NCBI GenBank assembly: GCA_025345505.1
Contig: JANVCC010000011.1
Location: 9,584,184-9,648,183 of the forward strand
Direction: 5' to 3'
Source: Todiramphus chloris collaris
Lineage: Eukaryota; Chordata; Aves; Coraciiformes; Alcedinidae
DNA length: 64,000 nucleotides
Shown: piece after piece, positions 25,720-36,940 of the stretch
Layout: each line of letters begins with the position of its first letter
Position numbering within the stretch: position 1 is the stretch's first letter
The notes under the pieces: model-generated
Told to the model about the DNA's origin: nothing
The model's input: the letters and a program-made list of their open reading frames with translations, nothing else
Databases searched by the model: none
Program-made: the position numbers and the translations under genes

Positions 25720-26704
25720 AAAGATAAATATACACTCCAGTAATTCAAAACTGACAGATTTTATGTGTTATTCCAATATAAAGTAACATTAGTGATTCAT
25801 TGCCATAATTCTCAATTTCCTTAAAAAAAATTAATATGTGTCCTATTAAAGTTCCTGAATATTTTAGAAGGAAAAGTATAAATTCTATAGGTAAAAAAGA
25901 TATTCCATTTCAAAGTTCAATGGCTTGCCAAAAATCTTTCTTCACTTCTCTAAATAAAAAGAACTAGTTAAATTTCATGGCATTTATGCATCACAAAACA
26001 TGTGAGAAATAGCTGGTGTTGGGAAGGGCAATATATGGTGAACACTGCTATCAGTTGATCAAAGCCTCTGCGACATTTCTAAGATACCAGAGAAGAGTAG
26101 CTGGTTTATGTGCATAATGTGAGTAAATCATTGAGGCTTTCAATGAAAATCTTTAAGGAACTCCATATGAAAGGAGGAAAAAGTAGTGATAAGGCAAATG
26201 TAAACAGAATAAGCTTTCAGATAGGAGATCCTTGTTCTTGTGAACAGACAGATGCTGTTATGATACAAAGAGCTATGAACAATGACAGTAAATATGAAAT
26301 AAAACAATCTGAGCAACTTAAAACTTTGCAAATGGGAAAGGACATTAAGGCTGGATGAAGAGCAGCCTACTTTCTACTCCACATGTCTAAGAAGACTTAT
26401 CAAGACCAAAAATTTCAGACAAATGAATCATGACCAGATTCTGGGACCATTTTAGCTAGATTGGTGACTGTGCCTTGCTGCACCACAGGCTTCCTGTACA
26501 TGGAAAACACAGAAGAATGTTTTGTTTCTGAAATGGGTGTGTGCAGAGGACAGCACACAGACACATGCTTATATACATACATATATACCCATATACATAT
26601 AAAATATATATGTGTATATATAAGTAGCCTGCCATAGCCTGGGCAACCTGACTCTAAAGTGAGAGATATCAAAACTTGTTTTCAGAATTGATTGCTCCTT
26701 GGAA
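25720..26704. other. Unassigned non-coding sequence with a TA-rich patch
   Basis: Contains an imperfect TATA/CATA dinucleotide patch at about 26570-26623. No gene recognised. Confidence 0.5.
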
Positions 26705-26709
26705 ATAGG

Positions 26710-27511
26710 TGTCACAGTTTAGGGTCAGGGCAGCCCCTTAGACCTATAACAGACGCTCTCTGTTAACCCCCCTCCCTCCTCAAAGGGAAGGAGAAAGGGA
26801 ATAAGGGAGAGAGACTGAGCTATTAGAAAAGGAAACTAGAACAGCTTGAATGAAGATGAAATTAATAATAAAAATGGAATATATACAAATATATACAAAA
26901 CCAGTATCAACCCCAACCCCCCTGATGGCAATTCCATCACTGTCACCACTGATGCTGTGAAGCAGGCACCAGGGGAGTCCCAGACTGGGCCCTGCAGCAG
27001 ACGGGAGCTGTGTTTATGAGCTGGATTCTGGTAACGGGTTCAGGAACACACCAGTTGGGATCAAAGGCAGAATGGACAGAGTCCTCCTTGGGTGCTCTGA
27101 GGAAGGAACCGAAAGAGGACCTGAGCCAAGCCAAACAAAGCTAGCAAATCAGTCCAAGAGAGGAGAAGAGTGACAGACCCTTTGGATCCCTCAGCTTTAT
27201 ACTGAATGTGACGTCTATGGGCTGGAGTCCCTCGTTGGTCAGTTTAGAGTCACCCGTCCTGTCCGCCCCTCCCTGCAGGTGCAGCCTTTCACTTTCTGCA
27301 TCCCCCCAATGTGGCACACAAGATCCTTGTCTTTGGTCTGCACACCAATCCTTGGTACTGACTCTAAACATGGGGTGTTGTCACTGCTGGAAGCGGACAC
27401 TGCCTGTGAGAACAGGCTGCTAACTTCAGACAGTGCAGTTAGTTAGAAGGACTGAGCTGAAAAGTAAAATCAGTGAACAGAATTAGTTCTGTTTTCACTC
27501 AAACCAGGACA
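26710..27511 (-). mobile_element. Solo LTR, 800-bp ERV family, copy 1, minus strand
   Basis: On the minus strand this starts TGTCCTGGTTTGAGTG and ends CCTAAACTGTGACA, an 802-bp LTR. The flanks are an exact 5-bp duplication, ATAGG (26705-26709 and 27512-27516). Two further copies of the family lie at 44313-45117 (plus) and 46444-47202 (minus). Conserved internal landmarks include a dyad near the 5' end (GAACAGAATTAGTTCTGTT), a TATAAAG promoter box (minus strand, about 27194-27200), a CRE-like TGACGTCT just upstream of it (27209-27216), a GATGGAATTGCC block and a polypyrimidine stretch near the 3' end. Several CpG sites that have decayed in the other copies are retained here, so it may be the youngest of the three. 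A 5-bp duplication fits ERVL-like or gammaretroviral-type integration rather than ERVK. I cannot name the library family. Confidence 0.92.
27194..27216 (-). promoter_or_regulatory. LTR core promoter: TATAAAG box with upstream CRE-like site
   Basis: In the minus-strand reading, GACGTCA is followed about 10 bp later by CAGTATAAAGCTGAGG. In the sister LTRs the CRE-like core has changed to TGATGTAT- or TGTCATAT-type sequence, as expected from CpG decay. Confidence 0.55.
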
Positions 27512-27516
27512 ATAGG

Positions 27517-27928
27517 AACATGTGAAATGATTAGTTATCATTGGCCAGGCTTCTGAACCATCCTGCAAAACATAAATTACATTGTTTTTGAGTAATGGAT
27601 TATGCATAGCCATTGCCAAGATAAGCATGTTTTTTGAACTTGTTGCTGCCCCCTTGCACCCCAAATTACTTATCTCTATGGAGTGCTCCTGTGATTGTAA
27701 GTATAGTGGAGAAGTTGAATGCCTCACTCCATTACAAAATCTCATTTTCCTCCTTTCTGTAGAGGATTGTGTTTCTATCAACAGATCATCGGTGCCACAG
27801 GAGACTAATAATCTCTCTCAAGTAGTTTGAAGCAGAGAAGAATTTTTCTTTCCTTTAACAGAGACTGTAGCCTTAAGTTTCAAAGCTGCTGGTGTGACTT
27901 TTTTTTCAAAGTAGACAAACTAGCTAGG
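27517..27928. other. Unassigned non-coding sequence
   Basis: No recognisable gene or repeat between the LTR and the dinucleotide repeat. Confidence 0.5.
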
Positions 27929-27970
<42 letters not shown>

Positions 27971-27971
27971 T
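27929..27971 (+). repeat. (AT)12 microsatellite followed by a 19-base T run
   Basis: Twelve uninterrupted AT units (27929-27952) run straight into T19 (27953-27971). Simple sequence, probably length-polymorphic. Confidence 0.98.
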
Positions 27972-30900
27972 ATGGTCAAACTAGAAGGAAGTAAGAACTT
28001 CAAGAAATCTTTTAAGATTTTTTTTTTTCAAGTATACCCATATCTGTTGTTAAGATTTGCAAGGTTTAGCTGGACAAAGGAAAAGTCTTCACTCATCCAC
28101 AGATGGAGTGTTTGTACATGGGAAATGCTCTTACCTCCCCATCTAATGGCCAGAGAGGTGTAAAATGGCTTATTCACTCTGTGTCTTCAAAATATTTGTA
28201 ATTCAGACAAGTCAAGAAAAGGCTTCACATAAATAATTTGTTGGAGGATAATTAAAACTGCAGTTCTTCCTTTCTCTGAAAATACTGTCAGATATCAATT
28301 TTTAACAAACAAAAGTTACGTGTAAATAGGCATAGCACTGACTGAAGTGGTGGGGACATATTTCAAACCAAGTGGGATGGGAATGGCTCTGCAAACCAAG
28401 TACCTAGCCCTGAAATCCCTTTTAGGCTTCTTAAATAAGAAGTAGAGCATTCAATGGGGAGTGCAATAATTTAAAAAGTAGGATTTAATGTGTAACTTTC
28501 AAGCAATCACCTTTTTGAAACTGTATTTTGAATATTCAAAGGCATTTTTCTCTGCAGAGCAGCATTTAGAAGGATTGGTATGCCAGACACATTTCATGTT
28601 GTCCTTATCTTTACTTAAACAAATACCCAGACTTGGTGCTCTGAAGTATCAAACTAAAATCTTCTGAGCTGAGCCATGCCATAAAAAGAACTGTTCGTAT
28701 ATACAAATAGCATCAATTGTAGCAAGCACAACAGAAAACATATTCCACTAGTAAATGTATTCAACTATAAAGTACAAATTTTTGGCCAAGAGCCTCTATA
28801 TCTAGGAATGTTTTGTCCAGAAGAGTTGAGTTTAATTAAAACTAACTAAGAAAATAGATCCTGTAAAGAAAATAATTTTGATAGTGTGCTCATATTTGGA
28901 AAAAAAACCCCCGAGACAGAACCATTTTGAATATAATTAGATCCCACTCAGCAATATGGTCACTAATTAATAAGCTATACATTGACACAATGAGGAGCCA
29001 TAGAATGACTTCTGGAGCACTTAGCAATATCTTGAAACTCCAATGAATTTCATTTCAAAGGAGTAATTATTTAGGTGCATAGCTCTATGATTCTTTGGTT
29101 AAAAGCTTAAGGAAAAAAAATATTGACATATACTGATCCACACTCTAAGTAGGAGATTGGAAATCTTAAACACAAATCTCAGCTAAAAATTCCTGTACCA
29201 TTTCAATGCAAACTTTCAATAATTACTTTCTAAGTTACATTTTATATTTTAAGGCAATAAAAAGCAAGCTCCTTTCCTAGAGTTCTTTTCACCATCATAC
29301 CACCAATAGGAAACAGCACAACCGACAGCAACTGTTACAGGATAGCTTGAATTCTAGATTTTGTGTTCCATGGTGACTAAAACATTCAGACTTTGATCCA
29401 CAGCCTGATATTACAGGAAAAACTCACATCAGTTTCAGTGAATTTTGGAACTACCTCATAGTAGCTTTTGTCCCTCTTTTTGTTAAAACTGAATCAGTGA
29501 TGTTTACAATTGCCTATTAGTGGCACTGTTTGGATTCCCATATGTAGAAGAATACTGGATCACACAGCTGTGAAGTTCAGAACCACACCTCCTTTCTAGT
29601 GAGAAGGCAGAAGAGAAGAATAAATGGCAGGCAAGGCAAGGCAAGGCGAGTTGACTGAACATACAAAGCAAATGCTTGTCTTAAGGCTGTGGTTGTAGAT
29701 ACTAAGTCTGAAGATCAGTGATATACTGTCACCATAATAATCATAGTGGACTATAAGATATGTTTAGTAGATTCTCTGTATCTGGTAGTCTTCAAGACAG
29801 CTTTAGGGTTAAAAGTCATTTGCTGGTCCTGCAGCTTCAGAGACAGTAGTCTAAATACATGAAAATGTATTTGAAGTCTACCATCTGGGACTTAACAACA
29901 GGTATTTCACCTATGGGTATCTTCTTTTTTGAGATAGCTCTGGATATTTCACTTTAGATCACGCAGTACATGGACTCATCAGGGACCAAGCTTGTTGAGT
30001 AGTTTGGGGCATTTAAAGAAAGAAAAAAAATCTACCCAGGTGTTATTGTAAATGATATTATGAATCATTGAAACATAATATCATATGAAAAATTTTAATG
30101 ATGGCAATGACTCCACCAAAAAAGACATTCTATCATTTTAACCTTGCAGTGTCCTTTAGTGTCTTATCACCCAGCCCTGTTTTGTCTTCTTTTATTTCCA
30201 ATTGTCAGGATAAGATCAGAAATTAACCTTCCCTTTTTGTACCTTGGAAAAAAACCGCACCTCCTTGTCTGACACATGCAACACATATTATGGGTCATAG
30301 TTGTTGTATAAGGAGCAAATTATTTCCATATTTAAGCAGATGTCAGCAGCTATTAGGCTGTGAAGATTCTCCTGGAAATGTTGGATGAGCTATTTAATGC
30401 TTTCTAGGAAGAAGAAAATTATGCAAGACACACAACTATGAAAGCATCAAAAATAGCTTTGTTTCAGATTGAAATGTTAATGCTCAGTTGTTTACTAAAT
30501 TCCAACCAAAACAGGGGCCTTGCTGTGCAATGTGTTGTACAAATAACTGGCAAGAAAGAGTTCAGCAAGATGAAAAAAAGATAATCTTTCTTCACCTTCT
30601 AACACAGAAAAATGGAGTCACTATATGGAGTAACCAAACCTGTATAAGACATGTGTAACAAAGTTGAAGGCAGAATTTGAACCTTGGCACAGGATTGCAA
30701 TCATGAGGTTGTCCTCATTCTTTGAACTAAGAAGCTGACTGGTGCAAAATCAAAGTCTCTCTAAAATGGTTATTTTGGTTTTGTTTGGTTTGTTGTTTAG
30801 GGGTTTTTTTTCTTAATTTGGCACAGGAATAATCTTCTTCCTCTTCTTCCTCTTCTTCTCCTCCTGAATATTTAGTATTTAAGTGACTATGTTAAAGCAG

Positions 30901-32567
30901 AGGTCTGAGGAGAAAAAAGCAATTTATTTTTCATATAAACCAATAAAAACTTCAGAATTATTTGATTTGTGTGTAGTGTCAGGAACACCTTAACATGGTT
31001 AGTATGTTAGAAATAGAAGATGCAGTCTTGTTTCCAGAGTGGAACCACAGTGGGTGGTTTTCCCATTGCCTTCAAAGGCAGCAACACTGAGCAGTGTGTT
31101 ATTGCAGAAGATGAAGCAAAGCAAGATGCTTCTTTACTAAAACAAAATGTTTGTTTTGTGCCAGTGCCAATGACAATGCTGCTACAATATTGATCTAAAC
31201 TTAGTTATATCCCCTACAGCATGGTTCAAACTTAGCTTAAAAATTAAATAACACATAGGTAAATTCTTCCAACACAGCGGAGTCAATAGATTCATCACTT
31301 CTTTGCATATTGACTACTTGGAACTACTTTTGTACTCTCTGCTACGGTCATGTTCCCCCCAGAAAAAAAAAAAAAAACAAACCACCAAAACAATGATAAT
31401 GAAACCCAAGAGTCCACTTTTCTTTGCATCACATTCTGTCTGATGATGACTTATTTTCCTTGGGACTCCCCTGTTCTGTACTGCCCAGCATGCAGCATGA
31501 GTAAAAAACCTTCAACATTGGAGCTGACTTTAGATCAGTAGAGTTATAGAAGCAAAATCTACAGTAATTTATCAAAAAAATGTCCTTTTCTGAGGTTCAG
31601 GCATTAAAGTCATGATATTTGAACAGAGTACTCTGAGTCAGAGTTAGCTGTCATGCCACAAACAAGAAAAATCTAATGGCTCATCAGAGAAAGTCTATGA
31701 TATATCTGTATGTTCCCCTTTGTAGACTATGCAAGAGATGCAAAATGAGGCAGACGTTGCCCCATGTAGTTTATATTCTAAACTAACCTCACATAAAATA
31801 TTATTAACTGCTGGGGAGACAAGGCACACATGCGGTAAGACTTCTACACTACATGATTGCCATTGTAGTTGATGTGTGAGACAAGTTGCCATATGCAAAC
31901 CCAAGTTTGTTGTTGTCTCTATGCACTGCTGTTGGAAGCTGTCAAAACCAGTCTTCTCACCCTCCTGAATAAGAAGAACCCCTCCAAATAACACAGACCT
32001 TCAGCTGTGTTACAGCTACAACAAGGATGTTGTATCCTAGGAATTTTCTTACCAATTCAGAAAAATGCCACCTAACTTATCTCCCATTCATAAGAACTTC
32101 TTAAGATTCTTCATCCTGTTACTAACTGGAGTTGGAGCACCACAAGGATGCCTGTATCTCTCTCAACCCAAAGAAGATCTTTCCTCTGTATGGACAAAGC
32201 ACGTGGAAAGAAGAATTTCCAGAAATTATGCTTTATGAGTATACTTTTCTGTATGACAAATGAGGTTTAGTTTGTGACTTGACTTGGGAGACCCTGGGTT
32301 CTTCTGGATCCCCGGGTCACAGCACATACTGCAGCTCTGTACAGGCAACGGAGGACAGATACTCAGGAACGTGCCAGCCCTCTTCCTGCCCCTTTGCATG
32401 TCAGCTCTGCTTCTTTGCACCTTCATTTCTGCAGGAATCAAACCTGGGCAGGCCTGGGAGATAGGGACTGCTCCCATTTTATGTATGATGTTGGTGATAA
32501 AGGGAGATGAACCCCACAGTGTGATTCTGCACATTACCATAGAAATGGACTTCAGTATATTATGGTA
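27972..32567. other. Unassigned non-coding sequence
   Basis: About 4.6 kb of AT-rich DNA. Simple patches: GGCAAGGCAAG units (about 29629-29648), a G/T patch (about 30775-30810), a CTTCTTCCT pyrimidine patch (about 30836-30865) and an A run (about 31363-31377). The 32270-32560 part is richer in GC, with frames of about 94-104 codons on both strands that carry no recognisable motif. Confidence 0.5.
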
Positions 32568-33728
32568 ATAAAGGTGTTGTTTACCTGGACTTCAGTAAAG
32601 CCTTTGACACTGTTTCCCACAACATTTTCCTGGAGAAACTGGCTACTCATGGCTTGGATGGACATATACTTCACTGGATAAAAAATTGGTTGGAAGTCCA
32701 GACCCATAAAGTCATGGTGAACAGAGTTAAATCCAGTTGGTGGCCAGTCACTAGTGGTATTCCCCAGGGCTCAGTATTGGGGCCGGTTCTCTTTAATCTC
32801 TTCATCAATAATCTGGATGAGGGGGTCAAGAGCACCCCGAACAAGTTTGCAGACAACACCAAGCTAGGCAAGAGTGTTAGTCTGCTTGAAGGTAGGAAGG
32901 GTCTACAGACGGATCTAGACAGGCTAGATTGATGGCCTGAGGCCAATGGTATGAGGTTCAACAAAGCCAAGTGCTGAATCTTGCACTTGGGTCATGATAA
33001 CTCCATGCCATGCTCGAGGCTTGGGGAAAAGTGGCTGGAAAGCTGCCCAGCAGAAAAGGACCTGGGGGTGTTGGTCAGCAGCCAGATGAATATGAGCCAG
33101 CGGTGTGCCCAGGTGGCCAAAAAGGTCAGTAACATCCCAGTTTGTATCAGCAATAGTGTGGCCAGCAGGACTAGGGAAGTAATTATCCCTCTGCGTTTGG
33201 CACTGGTGAGGCAGCAACTTGAACATTATGTTCAGTTTTGGGCCCCTCACTACAGGAAGGACATTGAGGTGCTGAAGCATGTCCAAAGAAGAGCAACAAA
33301 GCTCGTGAAGGTCTAGAGCACAAGTCTTATGAGGAGTGACAGAGAGCTGGGGTTGTTTAGCCTGGAGAAAAGGAGGCTCAAGTGCTCAGGAGACCTTATC
33401 GCTTTCTACAACTATATGAAAGGAGGTTGTAGTGAGTTGGGTGTTGATGTCTTTTCTCCAGTAACAAGAGATAGGATGAGAGGAAATGGCATCAGTTTGC
33501 ACCAGAGGAGGTTTAGGTTAGATATTAGAAAAAATTCTTCACTGAAAGGGTTGTAAAGCACTGGAACAGGCTGTCAGAGAAGTGATGAAGTTACCATCCC
33601 TGGAGATATTTAAAAGATCATAGATATGGCACTTAGGGGTGTGGTTTAGTGGTGGACTTGGCAGTGCAGGTTTACAGTTGGAATCAATATTCTTAAAAGT
33701 CTTTTCTAAACTAAATGATTCTATGTTT
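32568..33728 (+). mobile_element. CR1 non-LTR retrotransposon retaining part of the reverse transcriptase, plus strand
   Basis: This is the longest CR1 copy here, about 1.16 kb. It opens inside the reverse transcriptase with [15 protein letters not shown], the block that carries the first catalytic aspartate. It continues with [15 protein letters not shown], then FADNTKLG, where the family normally has the two-aspartate box F/Y-A-D-D. The second aspartate is replaced by asparagine. Stops follow near 32930 and 32973 and after 33314. Pieces of the post-RT region remain, such as KDLGVLVSSQMNMSQRCAQV and HYVQFWAPHYRKDIEVLKHV. The 3' UTR with its GGTGGACTTGGCAGTGCAGG segment ends AAATGATTCTATG. 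Its 3' UTR resembles the copy at 39749 and differs from those at 10722 and 15712, which indicates a second subfamily. It is dead. Confidence 0.96.
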
Positions 33729-36700
33729 TGGTGTTTTTTAGGGCTTCTGCCTCATTTAAGTGATGTCTTGCACATGTGCCTGGATGTTTCTTCCTTATGC
33801 ACTTAAGTCTCAAAAATCAGGCTTTCCAGGAAGTTTGTTAACATCATTTTGACTTCCCTTTTGCATTACCAAGAAGTTTAAACAAAGATGCTTCCATAGT
33901 GTTCTCTTTAATTGTTTACAATTTCCTCAAACTAATGCTGCATTTGCTGCCAAGAAAATCAGGCTCATCTTTGCCAAACATTAATAATCCGGATCAAGAG
34001 AAGAACCCACTGTTATCTCTACCTCTTTTTGAATGTCTGCAGTCTCCAAATTCATTTTACCAAAAACCCTGTGTCAAGTATTTTATTTCTTTATTATACA
34101 ATGGTAAAGAATAATAGAAAAGAATGGTTTTTGTGTTTGAAATCTCCTTTAAAGATATCACATGCAGCAGCAGTTACTGTATGCTGCAATGGTGCATGCT
34201 TCAACACCAGCATATTCTGTTTTCTGCTGTAACATATTTTCTGACTTACCCAATGCATATCATCAGCGGGAATTAAGGGCATTGGCATATAACAGTCTAA
34301 AGATCACTAACTTAATAACCTACCTCAGTAACTCAATCATCTGTCTCATTTACAGTTACTAATTTTCACTTACTCGTTAAGTGATCTTAGCTCTCAGTTA
34401 CTCATTACATTCACTCATTTTCAGCATGATTTCATTGACTTTATTTTTAATGTATGTGTCCTGACTGTGTTGGCAGATCAAGATGGTTCTGAGAGAGCCT
34501 GTGCTCATCTAAAGAAGAATCTTTCTCCATAAATTCAATATTGCAGTTTAACTAGTCAACACCTCGATGATTTTGAAACACACACACCCCACACACACCT
34601 TGAACAGTATGCTGGCCTTTTTATATTCCTCAGTTCACTACTTCTTTTTTTTTTTTCCCCAGGAGGAGTAAAGCAGTAGCTGATGCTTCTCTCTGCTTCG
34701 TTTATTTGTAGTGTCAGTGCAGGTGGGTTATATGTCAGACAAAAAAAATATTTTCAAGGTACCCTAAACAGCCCTCAAAGAAATGTTTTGCTGTAAATGC
34801 AGTCTGCAAACTCTGTTCCATTTCATTAAATTTGTGCCCACAGTAACTGAAAATACAAGTTATTTTAATATCTAGAAAAAAATCATGTTTCCAAAAGCTG
34901 CATATACACAGTAAATATGCATGGAAACTAAATGTTCTAGGTTTCAGGTATATTTAGGGAATTTCAATCTACAGCCAGATAATATAACCCCTCCACATTT
35001 AAGCAAATATGAGCAAAGTTGTACTATGTACAAAAATCCCAACAATGTTACTGGAAGAGAGTTTCTCTCAAATGAGTCTGTAACATGCTCCATAAAAAAG
35101 TCCAAGATGCCTAGTGAGACTTTTGAATCATGGAATCAGCTGTCAGGCAGACCTTTGCCTTAAGCCAGCTTTTTGGGAGGATACTGGCAATATTTAATAA
35201 GCTGCTCACAATAATTTTCATTGTGTTCCATGAGTCCTTTCATGTGGTACACTCACCTAGTGCTGACTGCCTCCAGTGACTACCAGTCTCCCTGAGAGGT
35301 TGGTGTTATTGGCAGAAAACGCTTCAATGAGACAGGAAGCTTTATGTGAGTTAAAGGAAGATTCACAGCATGGTTTCCTCTTGTTTCTGCAGCCATGCTG
35401 CATCTCACTACCATTTTTTCAACAGTAATTCTTTTTGGTTCATTGCTAAGGGGCAAAGATATATTTGCAGATGACATTAACTTAAGTATGGCTATTTTTA
35501 TCGGGAATTCAAAACTTGTTGATGACAGTCCTCTTTGCTGATTTTCTTAGACAAGACATAAGGCATATTGCTCTTGTTTCTGAACAATACAAACTGAAGC
35601 AGCTTAGCTGCCTAATACATTGACAATAACTTAAGAATATAATTTCCTCTGTGTTAATTTACACAAATATGATATAGTTGACCAATGATGAAATAAATCC
35701 TCATGAACAGTTATGATGTTGCTGTTAAAACAATGTGAATACTTTTATAGGATCAAATATTACTAAACATTAAGACTTAGTCCTTGATTGACAAGTCACA
35801 AGAACGAGATTTGGGCAAGGCCTATTGTCTCCTTACTTTTTTTACTAATTAGACCTTACTTACCACACACTAATTTTTGTCCATTGATGTCACACTTCTT
35901 AGATTCATGTCCAGTACAGTACTTGGACTGTGTAAGTTGCCTTTTACTTTAACTAACTTAGCATCTATCCTCAATGTTGGATCACTAATAAAACAATTTC
36001 GACAACTTCAGCTGGCTTCTGTTAGTTTGGATAGCTTCAAACACAAACATTGAGAATGATGTGAATGGATAAGTATGACACGCTATTTTTCTTTTTTTCA
36101 AACAGCCTTTTGACATTGATGAATGAGAATTGAGATTTTATTGTCCCATCTGGGATGGATAAGGTCACACAGCCATTACTTTTTGCCACAGTAATCTAAG
36201 GCCTTTTTTAAAGAAGACAGAAAGGAAGCTTGGTCGAAACATTATAAAGTTGTTGAGACTATTACCCTATTTTACAGATGCACAGAAGAGAGAACATCCC
36301 TGTTAACTCTTTCCTTAATAAAGGTTATATCTCATGGGAAACCTATTCTTCTAAAAATGTTCCCAAGTCTATCCACTTGTTCCCAAAGATATCCAAAGAT
36401 ATATTTTATAGAGGGTTTTTTTTTTTTCCTTTAGTTAGATAGTAAGGATTGGGATCTTTGAAAGATGTCTATTTATTGATATATAATTCCCATTTTGTAT
36501 TTTCTAGTAAATATTTCTAATAAACCTATTTTTGTATTTTTAATTTATTTTGTCATTTAGGCCTTGGCAGAAGGGCAGGTATGTTACAGGATAGAATGTA
36601 AATTTAAATCATCATAGAAATAGCATGTCAAGAGGGAACGGGACAATGAACATCTTTTGGCAAGAATATTCCCAGTCTGGACCTAGTTTTGAGTCCCTAG

Positions 36701-36919
36701 ACCTTCCACTTATCATGAGTCCCACTTAGCACTTGCAGCTAGAAACAGATTCTACTGCTAGATCCATATCTCATCTTCAGCAGCTCCTCAACAAAGTCAT
36801 TTATGACATCCTAATTCTCCACTTTTCATGAGAGTCACCTCTGACATTCAGATGCATTGTTTATGAAAGTTCAGCTGCCTGCTTGTTTCTTATCATCCTA
36901 TCATATCATCTTATGCTTC
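33729..36919. other. Unassigned non-coding sequence
   Basis: AT-rich, with a short CA-rich patch near 34578-34600. No gene or repeat family seen. Short overlapping frames at 33899-34362 lack motifs. Confidence 0.5.
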
Positions 36920-36940
36920 TTTTTTTTTTTTTTTTTTTTT
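36920..36940 (+). repeat. Poly(T) run of 21
   Basis: An uninterrupted T21. On the minus strand it would be a poly(A), but I see no retrocopy upstream of it on that strand. Confidence 0.95.

Noticed and set aside
31363-31377. A run as a retrocopy tail
   Set aside because: Short, with no upstream transcript-like segment or duplication.
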